A stretch of 64,000 nucleotides of DNA from Allomyces macrogynus ATCC 38327 (taxonomy: Eukaryota; Blastocladiomycota; Blastocladiomycetes; Blastocladiales; Blastocladiaceae), in assembly GCA_000151295.1 (NCBI GenBank), contig GG745330.1, forward strand, positions 523,225-587,224, given 5' to 3'. This document shows, piece after piece, positions 9,853 to 19,499 of the stretch. A program made the translations under genes and the position numbers. The notes under the pieces are model-generated. The model searched no databases and was not told where the DNA came from. It saw only the letters and a program-made list of their open reading frames with translations. Positions within the stretch are counted from its first letter, which is position 1; each line of letters begins with the position of its first letter.

Positions 9853-11040
9853 ATGATGCTCTCCACCCGTTGCAGATCCTCGTTCGCGCTTGTCGCGGCC
9901 GCTGCGAGCCTACTTGCCGTGTTTCTGGCCGTCGCCGCTGTCCCTGCCTTCGCGTCCAGCGAGGATGCCACCGCGACGACCATTTGCAACCGGTACCCGC
10001 CGCACCGTCGCGCACTCTGCGAGGCCACGATACGCACGCACCTGCTCCCCGATCACGGCTCCGCGTCGCCATTGACGAGCTTGCCTGCGACGACGCGTGC
10101 CAAAATCGATGCCTTCTTGGCTGGTCGTTTGCCACCAAACAAACCAGCCGCAGTGCGTGTCGACAAGGTCGCAAAGCGTTTGCAGCGCGTGCTCGCGAAT
10201 GGAATGCAAATGGATCACAGTACGCTCCAGAGCGACCACTTCGCGGCAGCGGCGCTTGCTGTTCACCAAGTCGCGTCGGCAACACGCGCCGCGCCCGTCT
10301 TGGCCTACGCGGATGCCACCACAGGCGCCAAGGCCATGCAGATCCTCGGCGCGTACCTCGACGACGGAACCGTGCCGGTCGCAGACCTGACGAGCGGCAA
10401 AACCGGGCTCAATCTCGAGTCGTTTGCCGCACAGGCTGTGGCCAAGACCATTTCGGGCGTGTTAACGTGCTACGACAAAGAAAAAGAGCAGGGCCAGGAC
10501 GTGCCGCCGTCAGTTTGCGACGTCGAGACGCTGATGCGGCTCACACAGCTGCTCGACGCGCTCGTTGCCTGGCTTGACGCGACGCGTGCTCGTACGCCCG
10601 TTGCCGCCCTGCTGCAACCGATCCCAACACTCGCCGCGTTTTTCCGGTCGTTGCCGTCACCCACCTCCCCCGACACGCCCAACGCCCGGCTCGCCGCGCG
10701 GCTCGTGACGCTCGACCTGGTCTCCACGGCACTTACCCTGTCTTTGCGCGGGCGCGGATCGGCCTCGACCACGGCGCCAACGACGGCGTTGACTGATTTG
10801 TACTTTTTGCCGATGCATTTCGACGGGGGACGTCCCATCACGAATCTCGAGGTGCGCGAAGCCGCGTGGCTCGCGCTGATGCGTGTGCAGGAACTCGGAC
10901 ACGCCGTGCGCGAGACCAAGGCCGCCCACCCGTTCTGGTTCAAGATGATGCGAACGGGCATGGACTGGGTTCTCGGACCCATTGCCAAGATGGTCTTGGA
11001 GGGCGCCATGCAGACGCCCGACGCCAACGAGGAGCTGTAA
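9853..11040 (+). CDS. Uncharacterised secreted or lumenal protein
   Basis: Single exon of 395 residues starting at tandem ATG codons. The N-terminus has a strong signal-peptide pattern: basic head (TRCRSS), hydrophobic core (FALVAAAASLLAVFLAVAA) and a likely cut after AFA or SS near residue 35. A Cys pair follows (TTICNRYPPHRRALCEATIR), then mostly helical Ala/Leu-rich sequence and a second Cys pair (GVLTCYDKEK, PPSVCDVETL). No transmembrane segment follows and no ER-retention signal is seen at the C-terminus (ANEEL). No family is recognised. Composition matches the neighbours, so there is no sign of transfer. Confidence 0.75.
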   Translation: MMLSTRCRSSFALVAAAASLLAVFLAVAAVPAFASSEDATATTICNRYPPHRRALCEATIRTHLLPDHGSASPLTSLPATTRAKIDAFLAGRLPPNKPAAVRVDKVAKRLQRVLANGMQMDHSTLQSDHFAAAALAVHQVASATRAAPVLAYADATTGAKAMQILGAYLDDGTVPVADLTSGKTGLNLESFAAQAVAKTISGVLTCYDKEKEQGQDVPPSVCDVETLMRLTQLLDALVAWLDATRARTPVAALLQPIPTLAAFFRSLPSPTSPDTPNARLAARLVTLDLVSTALTLSLRGRGSASTTAPTTALTDLYFLPMHFDGGRPITNLEVREAAWLALMRVQELGHAVRETKAAHPFWFKMMRTGMDWVLGPIAKMVLEGAMQTPDANEEL

Positions 11041-11093
11041 ATTCAATCAATCAATTCATAATACCACGACGACCTGGACGCGCTCGCTCAATA

Positions 11094-11402
11094 CTACTGC
11101 ATCTCGCCCGGATGCGTCGCGCGCCAGCACGCCTTGAACGCCTGCATTTCCTTAACACACTGGCGCCAGTCGTGCTTATCGTAGTAGCAGTCTTGCAGCA
11201 CCTCGTGCTCGCGCTGGCACCCGGACCGCCGAATGCGCGCGTCGTACGGGTCCTCCTCGTCGTCTTGGGTGGGCTGCGCGGGGCCTTCTGCGCTGGACGT
11301 CGCCGGATGCGCATCAGGCATCGCGGATGCGTTTGGTGCGGATGCTGATGCCGACAAGGGCGTGGTCGCACTGACTGAGTCCTTGGAGCGGGACCAGAAC
11401 AT
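11094..11402 (-). CDS. COA4: Cytochrome c oxidase assembly factor COA4, twin CX9C
   Basis: COA4 is a small intermembrane-space protein needed for complex IV assembly and imported by the Mia40 relay. The 102-residue frame starts at the ATG at 11402 (cgcacc before it). The open frame further upstream has no ATG. The Ser/Ala-rich N-terminus leads to DPYDARIRRSGC, the family signature, and then two exact CX9C pairs: C-QREHEVLQD-C and C-VKEMQAFKA-C. The intervening YYDKHDWRQ matches the family. No intron is needed. It is divergent from the prefoldin-like gene at 11630. Confidence 0.9.
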   Translation of the reverse strand: MFWSRSKDSVSATTPLSASASAPNASAMPDAHPATSSAEGPAQPTQDDEEDPYDARIRRSGCQREHEVLQDCYYDKHDWRQCVKEMQAFKACWRATHPGEMQ

Positions 11403-11629
11403 GGTGCGAGGTGGAGAAGAGGGAATGGAGAGAATGCAGGGAGAAATGTGTTGGTCCGAGTCCGCTCCTGCAATCAGCGTGCCGGCCAAAATGGTTTGTG
11501 AGAGTCGTGGTTGTTGATCGAGCCAAACCAGCGACTTGAGCTCTTGGACGTCACCGCATTCCTTCTTTCGATCGCGATCTGCCGACTCCCTTTATCAGCC
11601 CGACTGGTCGCAACCCAATACCAAGCATC

Positions 11630-12172
11630 ATGTCCGCGGCAATTCGTGATCTTGCGCACGCCGACCTGCAAGTGCTGCAAGCCGAACTCGCTGCGCTTCG
11701 TCCACAATCGGTACCAACAACCCAATGAGCACAACCAATTGCACAAACGACTTGCTCACACCAACTCTGGGTGGACAATGGTAGACCGTGTATCGTCGAG
11801 CTGTTGGCAACTCGAACCTGTTGTTCCTGACACCGCGTGTCGCCGTGCAAAAGGAGGTCGACAACGTGCTTGATGGCACTTTGACCACGAACGGCGAACC
11901 ACCGTTCACGACCAGTGCGTTTGACCGCTCCTCCACGCTGGATAATTGCAGTGGGACCATTGAGGCTGACGTCGCCCTTATTTGTAGCATCGATGCCAAC
12001 CTCGCAACCGTCACCTGCTGCTACCGCGCCATCATCTTCAGCGACAAGCACGAGGCCACCACAATCCCAATCCGAAACACCAGTGACGAGCCGCCAGGGC
12101 GCTCGGACGTTGAGCTCGTCCAAAGGCGGTGCCGCCAAGGGGAAGGGCAAGGGGAAGAGGAAGGGCAAGTGA
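11630..12172 (+). CDS. Prefoldin-like protein, homologue of ASDURF (ASNSD1 upstream ORF product)
   Basis: Exons 11630-11710, 11785-11914 and 11988-12172 give 131 residues. A short N-terminal helix (LAHADLQVLQAELAALRPQS) is followed by VYRRAVGNSNLLFLTPR. This matches the beta-hairpin signature VYRQQQNSNIFFLADR of the animal ASDURF protein, a subunit of the PAQosome prefoldin-like complex. A second helix (VAVQKEVDNVLDG) follows, then a Ser/Pro/Thr-rich linker and a lysine-rich tail (GKGKGKRKGK). Introns are 74 and 73 nt with gtacca and gtgcgt donors. Assignment rests on the motif and gene size, since this is a small fast-evolving family. The last junction is less certain than the first. Confidence 0.68.
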
Positions 12173-12383
12173 ATGAAAGCAAATTGAAAGCGGCCAATTG
12201 GTGTTGTTGCTTCATTTGTGGTTGAGCGAGTCACTTCCAGCTGTCTCCACATCACACCGAGCCGCCGCATCACAGATTTGCTTCTGCACGCTCGCACAGC
12301 GATTTCTCAGCCAAGAGTCTTCTTCAAGCACCCGCGACTGCACGCATCCTACACTCTCAGCAACCAACTAAACACCAGTCAAC

Positions 12384-13418
12384 ATGTCGACCCGGGCTTC
12401 CACACGCAAGCGCAAGGCGACCACATCGTCCTCGACCCGCTCAACCAAAAAGACCAAGTCCAGCAGCGACGATTGCACGTACCAAGTCGACGCGCTCGTT
12501 GATCACCGGCCCGACAAGGACCGCGGCGGGTACCAGTACAGCATCAAGTGGACCGGCTACGACGACCCGACGTGGGTGCACGAGTCGGACATTGTCGGGA
12601 TCAACCTGATTGCTGATTATTGGCACGAGATTGCTCAGCGCGTTGAGGCCAAGCTCGCCGAGATGGAAGCCAGGGAACGAGAGCGAGGAGGAGTACGCTC
12701 GCCCGGCGCGGATCACGACGACGACGACGACGACGACGCGCAAGAAGCTGCTGCGGTGCCGGCAAGGGCGAGCTCTGTGGACGCGCCGCCAGTCGCGGCG
12801 AATGCGCCGATTGATCTTGTGGACAATGTCAACGACGACGTCGACGACAATGACGACAATGACGACGTTCAAGTGACTGAAGCTGGTCCGCGAAAGGTTC
12901 GCGTTGCTGTCGGTCGTCACTGTTCGCCAACCGCTGGTTCCCTGACTGCCCCGTCTGCTCGTATCCCTCCTTTCCAGCGCCGGCGACGGTCGACCACCGC
13001 GTCGTGCAACATCGGGGCCGGCGCGGCGGACGCTGCCCCGCCCCTCATGCCGCCCGACCCCGACGCGGCGGGCGATGCGCCCTTCGCGCCGCGCATCACC
13101 GAGGCCGACATTGACCACGTCTACGGGTTTGAGGACGTGCCGGACCCGTACACGGGCGAGTCGAAAATGCATGCCGTGTTCCTGCTCAAGGACGGGAACA
13201 CGACCATGTTCCCCGTGAAAGAAGCGGCCATGTGGGCGCCGCGCTTCATGTGCGACTACCTGATCAAGCACTTGCATTTCACGACGCCAAGCGCCGATGC
13301 GGACCAAAGGGGCGGCGGCGAGGCCGGCGCCGAGCCGGACGACAACGGGGGTGGCGTGGGTGGGCAAGAAGACGCGGAGGAGTGCAAGATTGAGCTGGTG
13401 GGTAATGACGAGGATTGA
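12384..13418 (+). CDS. HP1-like chromodomain and chromo-shadow protein
   Basis: The protein of 344 residues starts with a basic, Ser/Thr/Lys tail. The chromodomain (about 32-75) reads YQVDALVDHR..GGYQYSIKWTGYDDPTWVHESDI and keeps the aromatic cage positions for methyl-lysine. An acidic hinge with Asp runs (including eight consecutive GAC/GAT codons near 12715) and a basic segment follow. A chromo-shadow domain lies near residues 240-300 (VYGFEDVPDP, MHAVFLLKDGNTTMFPV, MCDYLIKHLHF), the dimerisation module of HP1/Swi6. The family binds H3K9me-marked heterochromatin. The frame is open end to end, and an intron in the hinge cannot be excluded because that part is unconserved. Confidence 0.88.
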   Translation: MSTRASTRKRKATTSSSTRSTKKTKSSSDDCTYQVDALVDHRPDKDRGGYQYSIKWTGYDDPTWVHESDIVGINLIADYWHEIAQRVEAKLAEMEARERERGGVRSPGADHDDDDDDDAQEAAAVPARASSVDAPPVAANAPIDLVDNVNDDVDDNDDNDDVQVTEAGPRKVRVAVGRHCSPTAGSLTAPSARIPPFQRRRRSTTASCNIGAGAADAAPPLMPPDPDAAGDAPFAPRITEADIDHVYGFEDVPDPYTGESKMHAVFLLKDGNTTMFPVKEAAMWAPRFMCDYLIKHLHFTTPSADADQRGGGEAGAEPDDNGGGVGGQEDAEECKIELVGNDED

Positions 13419-15062
13419 TTTGTGCGGAATCCAGCGTGCGTGTGTGGGCAGCGCCCTGTCAATAGGCAACGTCTTGTTGGTTTCTCTTGGTGCAAGTAAA
13501 CATGCAAGCGGGCGAGGGCGAGACTCTCTGTCTCGACTTGAGCGGGAGTGCTCGCAGGCTTGCTGACATCTGACAGCAGCGCCGATATCGATTTTCTGTT
13601 CTATTAGAGCTCAAAGAACTTGCATTGCGAGATGTACGTCCATCAGCTCGCAGTGGCTGTGACGCACGCGACATGCGAGCTGTCGGGAATGAGCAAAAAG
13701 TGAAGGGGAGAACGAAATCACTGCACGAGATGAGTCCCCCCTAGCGTAGGGCATCGCTCGGTCGGACTGAAGCAACTCCGGGTTTTCCCCCCCGTTCTGA
13801 GCTCGTTCATTGTAGGACAACGGGTGCTATCCATTCAAACTCCAAACGCGCGCCCATACTTTGCTCTCCTCGTCAAATAGAGGGGTGCGAATTGTGATAT
13901 TTGGTGGTGGTCATCTCCCACAATCACGTGCGCAGAGCGGTTGAGGCACGGAGCGATGATTGCTCATGAAGGCTGTTGGCCTGGCATTTGACGATGCCAG
14001 AGATTTCCAGTTAACTCTCAGCGAGCCTGCAAGCTGACATTCAATAAAGAACATTGTGGCTGACTGGAAGCCAAGAATATGCAGTTGAACGGTCTGGGGT
14101 CACTCTATGTTTGTCCTTGGTGATTACAGGCTGCAAGTTCCGCGCAGCGCTGTCATTATATTTCGCTACCATCCATGGATCTGGCAGATATCATGGGCGC
14201 TGCAAGGTCGTTGGCGTCTTCCACCAGCGCCGGCATTGTTGCTGCGTGAGACTCAACGCCAACTTCAAGTTGCGGCATCGCAACAAACAATGCTTTTCAG
14301 CAACCACTCATACTTTCTGCGCATGAAAGTGGCAGCGTCTTGTTCGGGCCATGAAATGCAATGCTTGGCGACGGCTCATGCACGGAATATGAACTCCAGC
14401 TCCGTGCACAACGACCTGGTGCATGGAAAGCGATCAGGAGACGGATTTCCGTCAATCCCGGGCGACGGAGAAGCGTTCACCTGACAAAAACGGTGGACAA
14501 GGTTGCAAACGACCTGGTCGGATGGGGCAGCAGGGACCAGCGGCGACTGGCGGCCACTGACGAGCGGACTCTGGCGACGCCAGATTGTGGCAAGTGCAGC
14601 AGTAAACGGTCGGATGCACGCAACGGCAATATCAGGGACAAGTGTAAAATCTCGGTTTGGTATTGGGTCACATGAAAATGTCCAACAAGACCGGGCGAGA
14701 GGCAAACTTTGGCACCCAAAGGCTGATCTTTGTGGTGCCTCTACTCGGCAAAGCGGCTAAAATGCGTTCGGGCGGGGCAGCGAGCGCGAGGTGCAGCAGG
14801 GTGATACGGTCGAGGTCGAGGGCGAGGTGCGGCTCCGCAAGGCCGCTGCAATGCGTGTCGGTCATGGCGCGGTTTGCAATGGCGGCGTAGGAAATGCAGC
14901 AAGTGCTCGAGCTTGGCCGCGCCCCGTGCCGTCGTGATTTGTAGCTGATGCTCGTTGATGGTGCCGTGATCAAGTCGACGACAAGCCGCAGCAACGACAA
15001 CCGAAGGCAAGCAACGGCGAGCATGACGCAAACACGCGTGGCCCAGCGGCCAACCGCTCGTG
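13419..15062. other. Gene-poor intergenic stretch
   Basis: About 1.6 kb with no recognised gene. Bases 13,840-14,420 are less GC-rich than the surroundings. On the minus strand a 65-codon frame (14865-14668) contains a plausible Ala/Leu-rich helix (LDLDRITLLHLALAAPPERILAAL), but no start context, partner exon or family supports it. It could hold a noncoding RNA or a decayed gene. The right end is the upstream region of the CDC20-like gene. Confidence 0.4.
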
Positions 15063-17214
15063 ATGCACCGCTTCAGCCAATGCTCAGGAATGCTCAGTGC
15101 TCTTCATCCATGGCTGCACGACGACGCGGCTGGTGGCGACAACGACAACGACGACAACCCGACGCACGAAGCGACCACACACACCTACACTGCGCGCGAT
15201 CCCGCCGCTGCGTCCGCCATGTCGAGCGGCCAGGGCGGCCATCCACCAATGCCGGTCGTGAGACGCAGCGACCTGAACCGCATCGTGCGCCGACAACGTC
15301 GTCTTGCCCCGCGCTCGGCCATGCTCGACGTGCTGCGACGACCTTATTCACCCGCGGCGGCTCTGTCCGCGAACCCTGCGCGCGCCCTGGTCAAGGCCCA
15401 TCTGCGGGTCGAAGCCGCGTTGCACCATCATGGGCCTTCGCGAGCGCCGAGCGCATGGCAAAGTGCGGCCACCAGCAACAGGCCCTCCACAAATATGGAT
15501 CCGTTGCTTCGCAAAGTACCTGTGCTCATGGACGTGCTGGATCTCCGCGGCGACCACGACCCGTGCGTCGCGCCCGCCCATGTTGGTCCATCGACGCGAC
15601 CGCGCGATCGAGCGAGTGTCGTGCACCAGATTATGGCCGAGCCTGCCCGCCCCAGGCACGAACTCTGGCCGCTCCTCGACCCGCAGCCCACCTACTCGCC
15701 ATTCGAGCATTTGGCCCTGCCCGACGGTGCAGCACCGCACGTCATGGGCCATTTCGCGAGCAATCCCTGCAAGATTCTCGACGCGCCCGGATTTGCTGCT
15801 GACCTCGGCCCAAACCGCGTCTCCTGGAGCGCGCACGACGTGCTCGCCATTGCTCTCGGCGACAGGGCCTACCTGTGGGACCATGGCACAGTCCACGCGC
15901 TCGATCCGAACCTGCCCAGCCGACCAAGCGTCTCGGCCGTTGCGTTTCACCCGGCTGGATCGACCCTGTCCGTTGCCACGGCGCGCGGATCGCTCAACAT
16001 ATACGATGTGGGCTCGCAGACGCGCGCCAGATTCGTTATGGCGAATGAGACCCAGTCCGCGATTCGTGCCATGGACTGGACCACGCGCTATCTCGCAACT
16101 GGCGACGCGACGGGCACCATCAAGCTCTGGGATGAGCGGTGGAACGGGATGCGCGAGACGTTGGCCCTGGCCGTGCCGCCATCTCCATTTCAGACCACGA
16201 AACCGCCGTCCGGACCGGTCATGCACGTTCAGTTTGCGCCCGACAAGGACGTACACTTGGCCACGGCCACGAACCAGGAACTCGCGCTCTGGGACTTGCG
16301 CCGCAGTGACCGGCCCCTCACCTGGATTTCGGCCGCCGAGTACGGCGCGACCCAGATCGACAGTGTCGCGTGGTGCCCCTGGCAAAACAATTTGGTCGCA
16401 CTCGGTATGCACTCATTTGTCCCGTCCAACTTGTGCCTCCTAGCCAGAATTGACCCTCCGTTTCTTGCCGATAGCCTGCTCAAACGACACTGACAGCCTT
16501 CTCGTCGCATGGACCCTCGCTACGCGCGAAGCCGTCGCGACGTTTACCCACCCGTCGCTCTGCACCACCGCGCTCGTGTTCGCGCCCGATGACCAGCTCC
16601 TCCTCGCCGCGCACCATACCCCGCCACCACCGAAACCACCCACCTGGACCCGGCCGCAACCTGGCGCTTTTCTCGCCGGGTACGAATTCCCGTCGCTGCG
16701 CCCGAAATGGCACAACGAGTACGCGCACGACGGGCCCGTCATGTCGGCCGCGCTCGCGCCGAGCGGGACGCGGTTGGCCACGGCCGCGCCGGACGAGAAC
16801 GTCAAGTTGTGGCGTGTTCGTGATCCGGAGGTGAAGAGGGATGCGGGAATGCGGATCGTGGCGCCGCCAGTGCGCGTGGTCGAGGGGTATCAGCCGTGGA
16901 TGGCGGCGCTGCCGCGCGCGTGGCCGGAAGTGATCGCGGACGATGGCATACCTGACCCAGCATCGACGCCAGCAATGGATTTGGACGGCAGAGGTGACGT
17001 TCGCGCTGACGACGACGATGACGACAACGCCCATCACGCTCCGCTTTGGCCGCCAGCGACCCCATCTGCCGTCGAGTCGAGAACAAGCGCTTTGTCGCTG
17101 TCGCCGTTTGGGTCATGGCAGTCGGCTGTCGAGATCGTGTCGGGTCTCTCGCAGCCCAACCATGCAAGGTTCGAAGTCGTCGCGGCTGGGACTGGCCACG
17201 CTCTCGGGTATTGA
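15063..17214 (+). CDS. CDC20/CDH1-like WD40 protein (divergent APC/C activator)
   Basis: CDC20-family proteins bring substrates to the anaphase-promoting complex. Exons 15063-16404 and 16475-17214 (70-nt intron) give 693 residues. The propeller opens with KILDAPGFAADLGPNRVSWS and LAIALGDRAYLWD, the hallmark of the family. It continues through VSAVAFHPAGSTLSVATARG, AIRAMDWTTRYLATGDATGTIKLWD, VAWCPWQNNLVALGACSNDT and TRLATAAPDENVKLW. The N-terminal 230 residues are long and disordered with basic RRQRR patches. I cannot see a convincing C-box, and the protein ends GHALGY rather than with the Ile-Arg tail. It may therefore be a meiosis-type (Ama1-like) or noncanonical activator. The start among several ATGs is uncertain. 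Confidence 0.75.
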
Positions 17215-17439
17215 GTGGGCTTCGCCAACCGTTTCTTTGCGTTTGCGTTTGCTTCCTTTCGTTTTGTTCTTAGATTGGGTCGTCTTGTCGTGACGTATTT
17301 ATTACCGCCCCCTTGTGCCGATGGATTGCCAGATGACCCCCGCTCCTCCACTCCAACCCTCCATCATGATGTTGCCAAATGGGAGCTATGCATTGATATC
17401 CCTCCAAGAAATATACGCAGCAGGTCTCTCCTCTTCCCA

Positions 17440-19233
17440 TCAGAGCCCCGTGTTATCGCGCTCGAGCAGCACCTTGAGCCGGTCGTGGAAGAACGTCTCA
17501 AGGCGGTTGGCCGACTTGAAATAGGTCGTCGACGGGTCATTGTACTGGCGGCAGTTGTTGAAAATCTTTTTCACGTCGTGCGTAAACTCGCCAATCGACT
17601 TGTAGTGGTCCGACTCGATGTGCGTCTCGAGTGTGCGCAGGTCTATCATGGCGTGCCAAGTCGTCAGCCTTGCGCACAGTGTGAACGTGGGTGGAGGAGC
17701 GGAGAACGTACCCATAGGCTCCTTGATCACGTCGTAGTAGTCCTTGACCTGGTTCCCGTCGACGGGCTCGAGGAACGGCCAGGCGTTCGGGTGGCTGCGC
17801 ATGTCGTCGAGCAGCTGCATGAAGAGCACGTAGAGAGGCGACTTGGCCTTCTTGGACCGCTCGCGCGACAGCTCGGGGGTCCAGCCCGATTCGGCTTTTA
17901 CAATCAGTGCGTGAGTCAAGTTGAACACGCATTTCTCGAGCCGTGTCCAGAAAGAGAGCATGGCCAAATACATACGCACGCCCGGAATCGTCATCGGATC
18001 AATCTCCTTGACCCCCTTCTCCTTGAACACCTTGAGCCCCGGGTAGACGAGGTTCGACCGCGACACTTCAAAGATGCGGCGGTAGAGCACTTCCTTCTGC
18101 TGCTTGAGCGTCTGATAGACGGACAGGTACTTGACTTTCGGGACCATCGTGCACTGCATGATCGTGCCGCCCTCGTAGTCCTTGATATACCCCATCCAAA
18201 TGGCCTTGTCGAGTGTAATGTCGGTCGTGAACCCTTGTTTCCGGAAATACCCAATCGCGTAATTATCGGCATAGGTCAAAAAGAAGCGCAAGTCGCCCGT
18301 GGCCATGACGTGGTCCTTGAGATGGTTCATCAAGTGCGACCCATAGCCCTTGACCTGCTCGGTGCCCGTGATTGCACAAAACACAATTTCCGCGAACTTG
18401 CGGTTGAAAAACGGCTTGTAGCAGATGCCGCCAAGCACGGCCGGCGGGTCGGCCTTGCGCAGCAGGCACAGCGAGACGTGCGACCGGTCATAGACGAGCT
18501 TGCCAATGTACTCGCGCGGCATCTTGGGCAGTTGCCGCTGGAAAATGTTTTTCAGACCGGTTAAGAGCATCGTGCTTTCAGGCGTGCCGTCGTTTACGAC
18601 GACCTTGAATTCGATGATCCCGTCGCGCTCTTCTTGGACCGCCGGCGACATTCCTTTGCTGCACGGCTTGATCAGCTGCTCGACGGGGATCGCGTGCACG
18701 CCGGGTGGCGGCTGGAAGGGGACCTTGGCCGGTGCCGGTGGTGCGGGTGCCGCGGGTGCGGCGGAAGATGATGCGGCATCGGTGCGATTCGACGACGAAT
18801 CCGGCGGCGCAGTGGAGGGTGCGGAAACGCCGTCGGACCGGGTCGTCATCGTCGAGGTCAACGCGGGCCGCACCGACGTTGTTGGTGACGTCGGCGTCGA
18901 CCCGATCCCACCAGCCCCATCGGCGCGCGACGGCGACGTGGTTAATCCGCCGTCGAGAATCGGGCGCGGCGGTGGCGGGTCGGCGCGCGGCGAGCCCGCG
19001 CTGGTCAATGTGCGTCGCGGTGATGAGGCTGACGGGCGCTGGGGACTCGTGGCCAGCTTGGCGCGCTTGGCGCTCGAGGGGTTGTCGGCATGGCGGTCGC
19101 GGGCAGTGCCGGCCGAGGCGGGGGTGGCGGCGGACGGGTCGAGGTTGGGGTGGTCGTCGGACCCCTTGCGCTTGAGCGGATTGCTGCTAGTGGCGAGCGC
19201 CGTGGGCGGGCGTAGCGGGCTGTTGGACGACAT
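17440..19233 (-). CDS. GCN5: Histone acetyltransferase GCN5 with bromodomain
   Basis: GCN5 is the catalytic subunit of SAGA and ADA and acetylates histone H3. Exons 19233-17712 and 17642-17440 give 574 residues. A Ser/Pro-rich disordered N-terminus of about 190 residues is followed by the GNAT domain (about 205-365). This shows IIEFKVVVNDGTPESTMLL, the catalytic-glutamate strand KFAEIVFCAI, the acetyl-CoA loop VKGYGSHLMNHLKDH, and FFLTYADNYAIGYFRKQGF. The bromodomain (about 465-570) shows NAWPFLEPVD, DYYDVIKEPMD, NNCRQYNDPSTTYFKSANRLE. The 69-nt intron is a stop-free multiple of three inside the bromodomain, so splicing is needed for the PMDL motif. A roughly 40-residue insertion separates the two domains. 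Confidence 0.95.
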   Translation of the reverse strand: MSSNSPLRPPTALATSSNPLKRKGSDDHPNLDPSAATPASAGTARDRHADNPSSAKRAKLATSPQRPSASSPRRTLTSAGSPRADPPPPRPILDGGLTTSPSRADGAGGIGSTPTSPTTSVRPALTSTMTTRSDGVSAPSTAPPDSSSNRTDAASSSAAPAAPAPPAPAKVPFQPPPGVHAIPVEQLIKPCSKGMSPAVQEERDGIIEFKVVVNDGTPESTMLLTGLKNIFQRQLPKMPREYIGKLVYDRSHVSLCLLRKADPPAVLGGICYKPFFNRKFAEIVFCAITGTEQVKGYGSHLMNHLKDHVMATGDLRFFLTYADNYAIGYFRKQGFTTDITLDKAIWMGYIKDYEGGTIMQCTMVPKVKYLSVYQTLKQQKEVLYRRIFEVSRSNLVYPGLKVFKEKGVKEIDPMTIPGVRMYLAMLSFWTRLEKCVFNLTHALIVKAESGWTPELSRERSKKAKSPLYVLFMQLLDDMRSHPNAWPFLEPVDGNQVKDYYDVIKEPMGTFSAPPPTFTLCARLTTWHAMIDLRTLETHIESDHYKSIGEFTHDVKKIFNNCRQYNDPSTTYFKSANRLETFFHDRLKVLLERDNTGL

Positions 19234-19499
19234 TATCCGGGAGCGATGGAAGCGCAGCCGTGGGACGTGCGAGACAGAAGCACTTTTTGGCCTGCCACGT
19301 GGTTGACACGTTGTAACCGCACGAAGACTCGAGCGCCTGCCCGACTCGCCACAGGTCTCCGTGTGCTCGTTCTTGGCTCTTCCGGGTCCCTGCTCCTCCA
19401 TCGACAACGACCAGCACGGCCGCGCGCATTTGCTCCACGTCGCGCCCATCAACTCGAGCCAGCAGCGCACGACCCGTCCGAGGCCATTTTCCAGTCACC

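Noticed and set aside
15063..17214. PEX7 or generic WD40 assignment
   Set aside because: The opening block KILDAPGF..GPNRVSWS and LGDRAYLWD is specific to the CDC20/CDH1 family.
17215..18564. 449-codon plus-strand frame over GCN5
   Set aside because: Directly antisense to a conserved acetyltransferase and bromodomain; the translation has no family and only mirrors the other strand.
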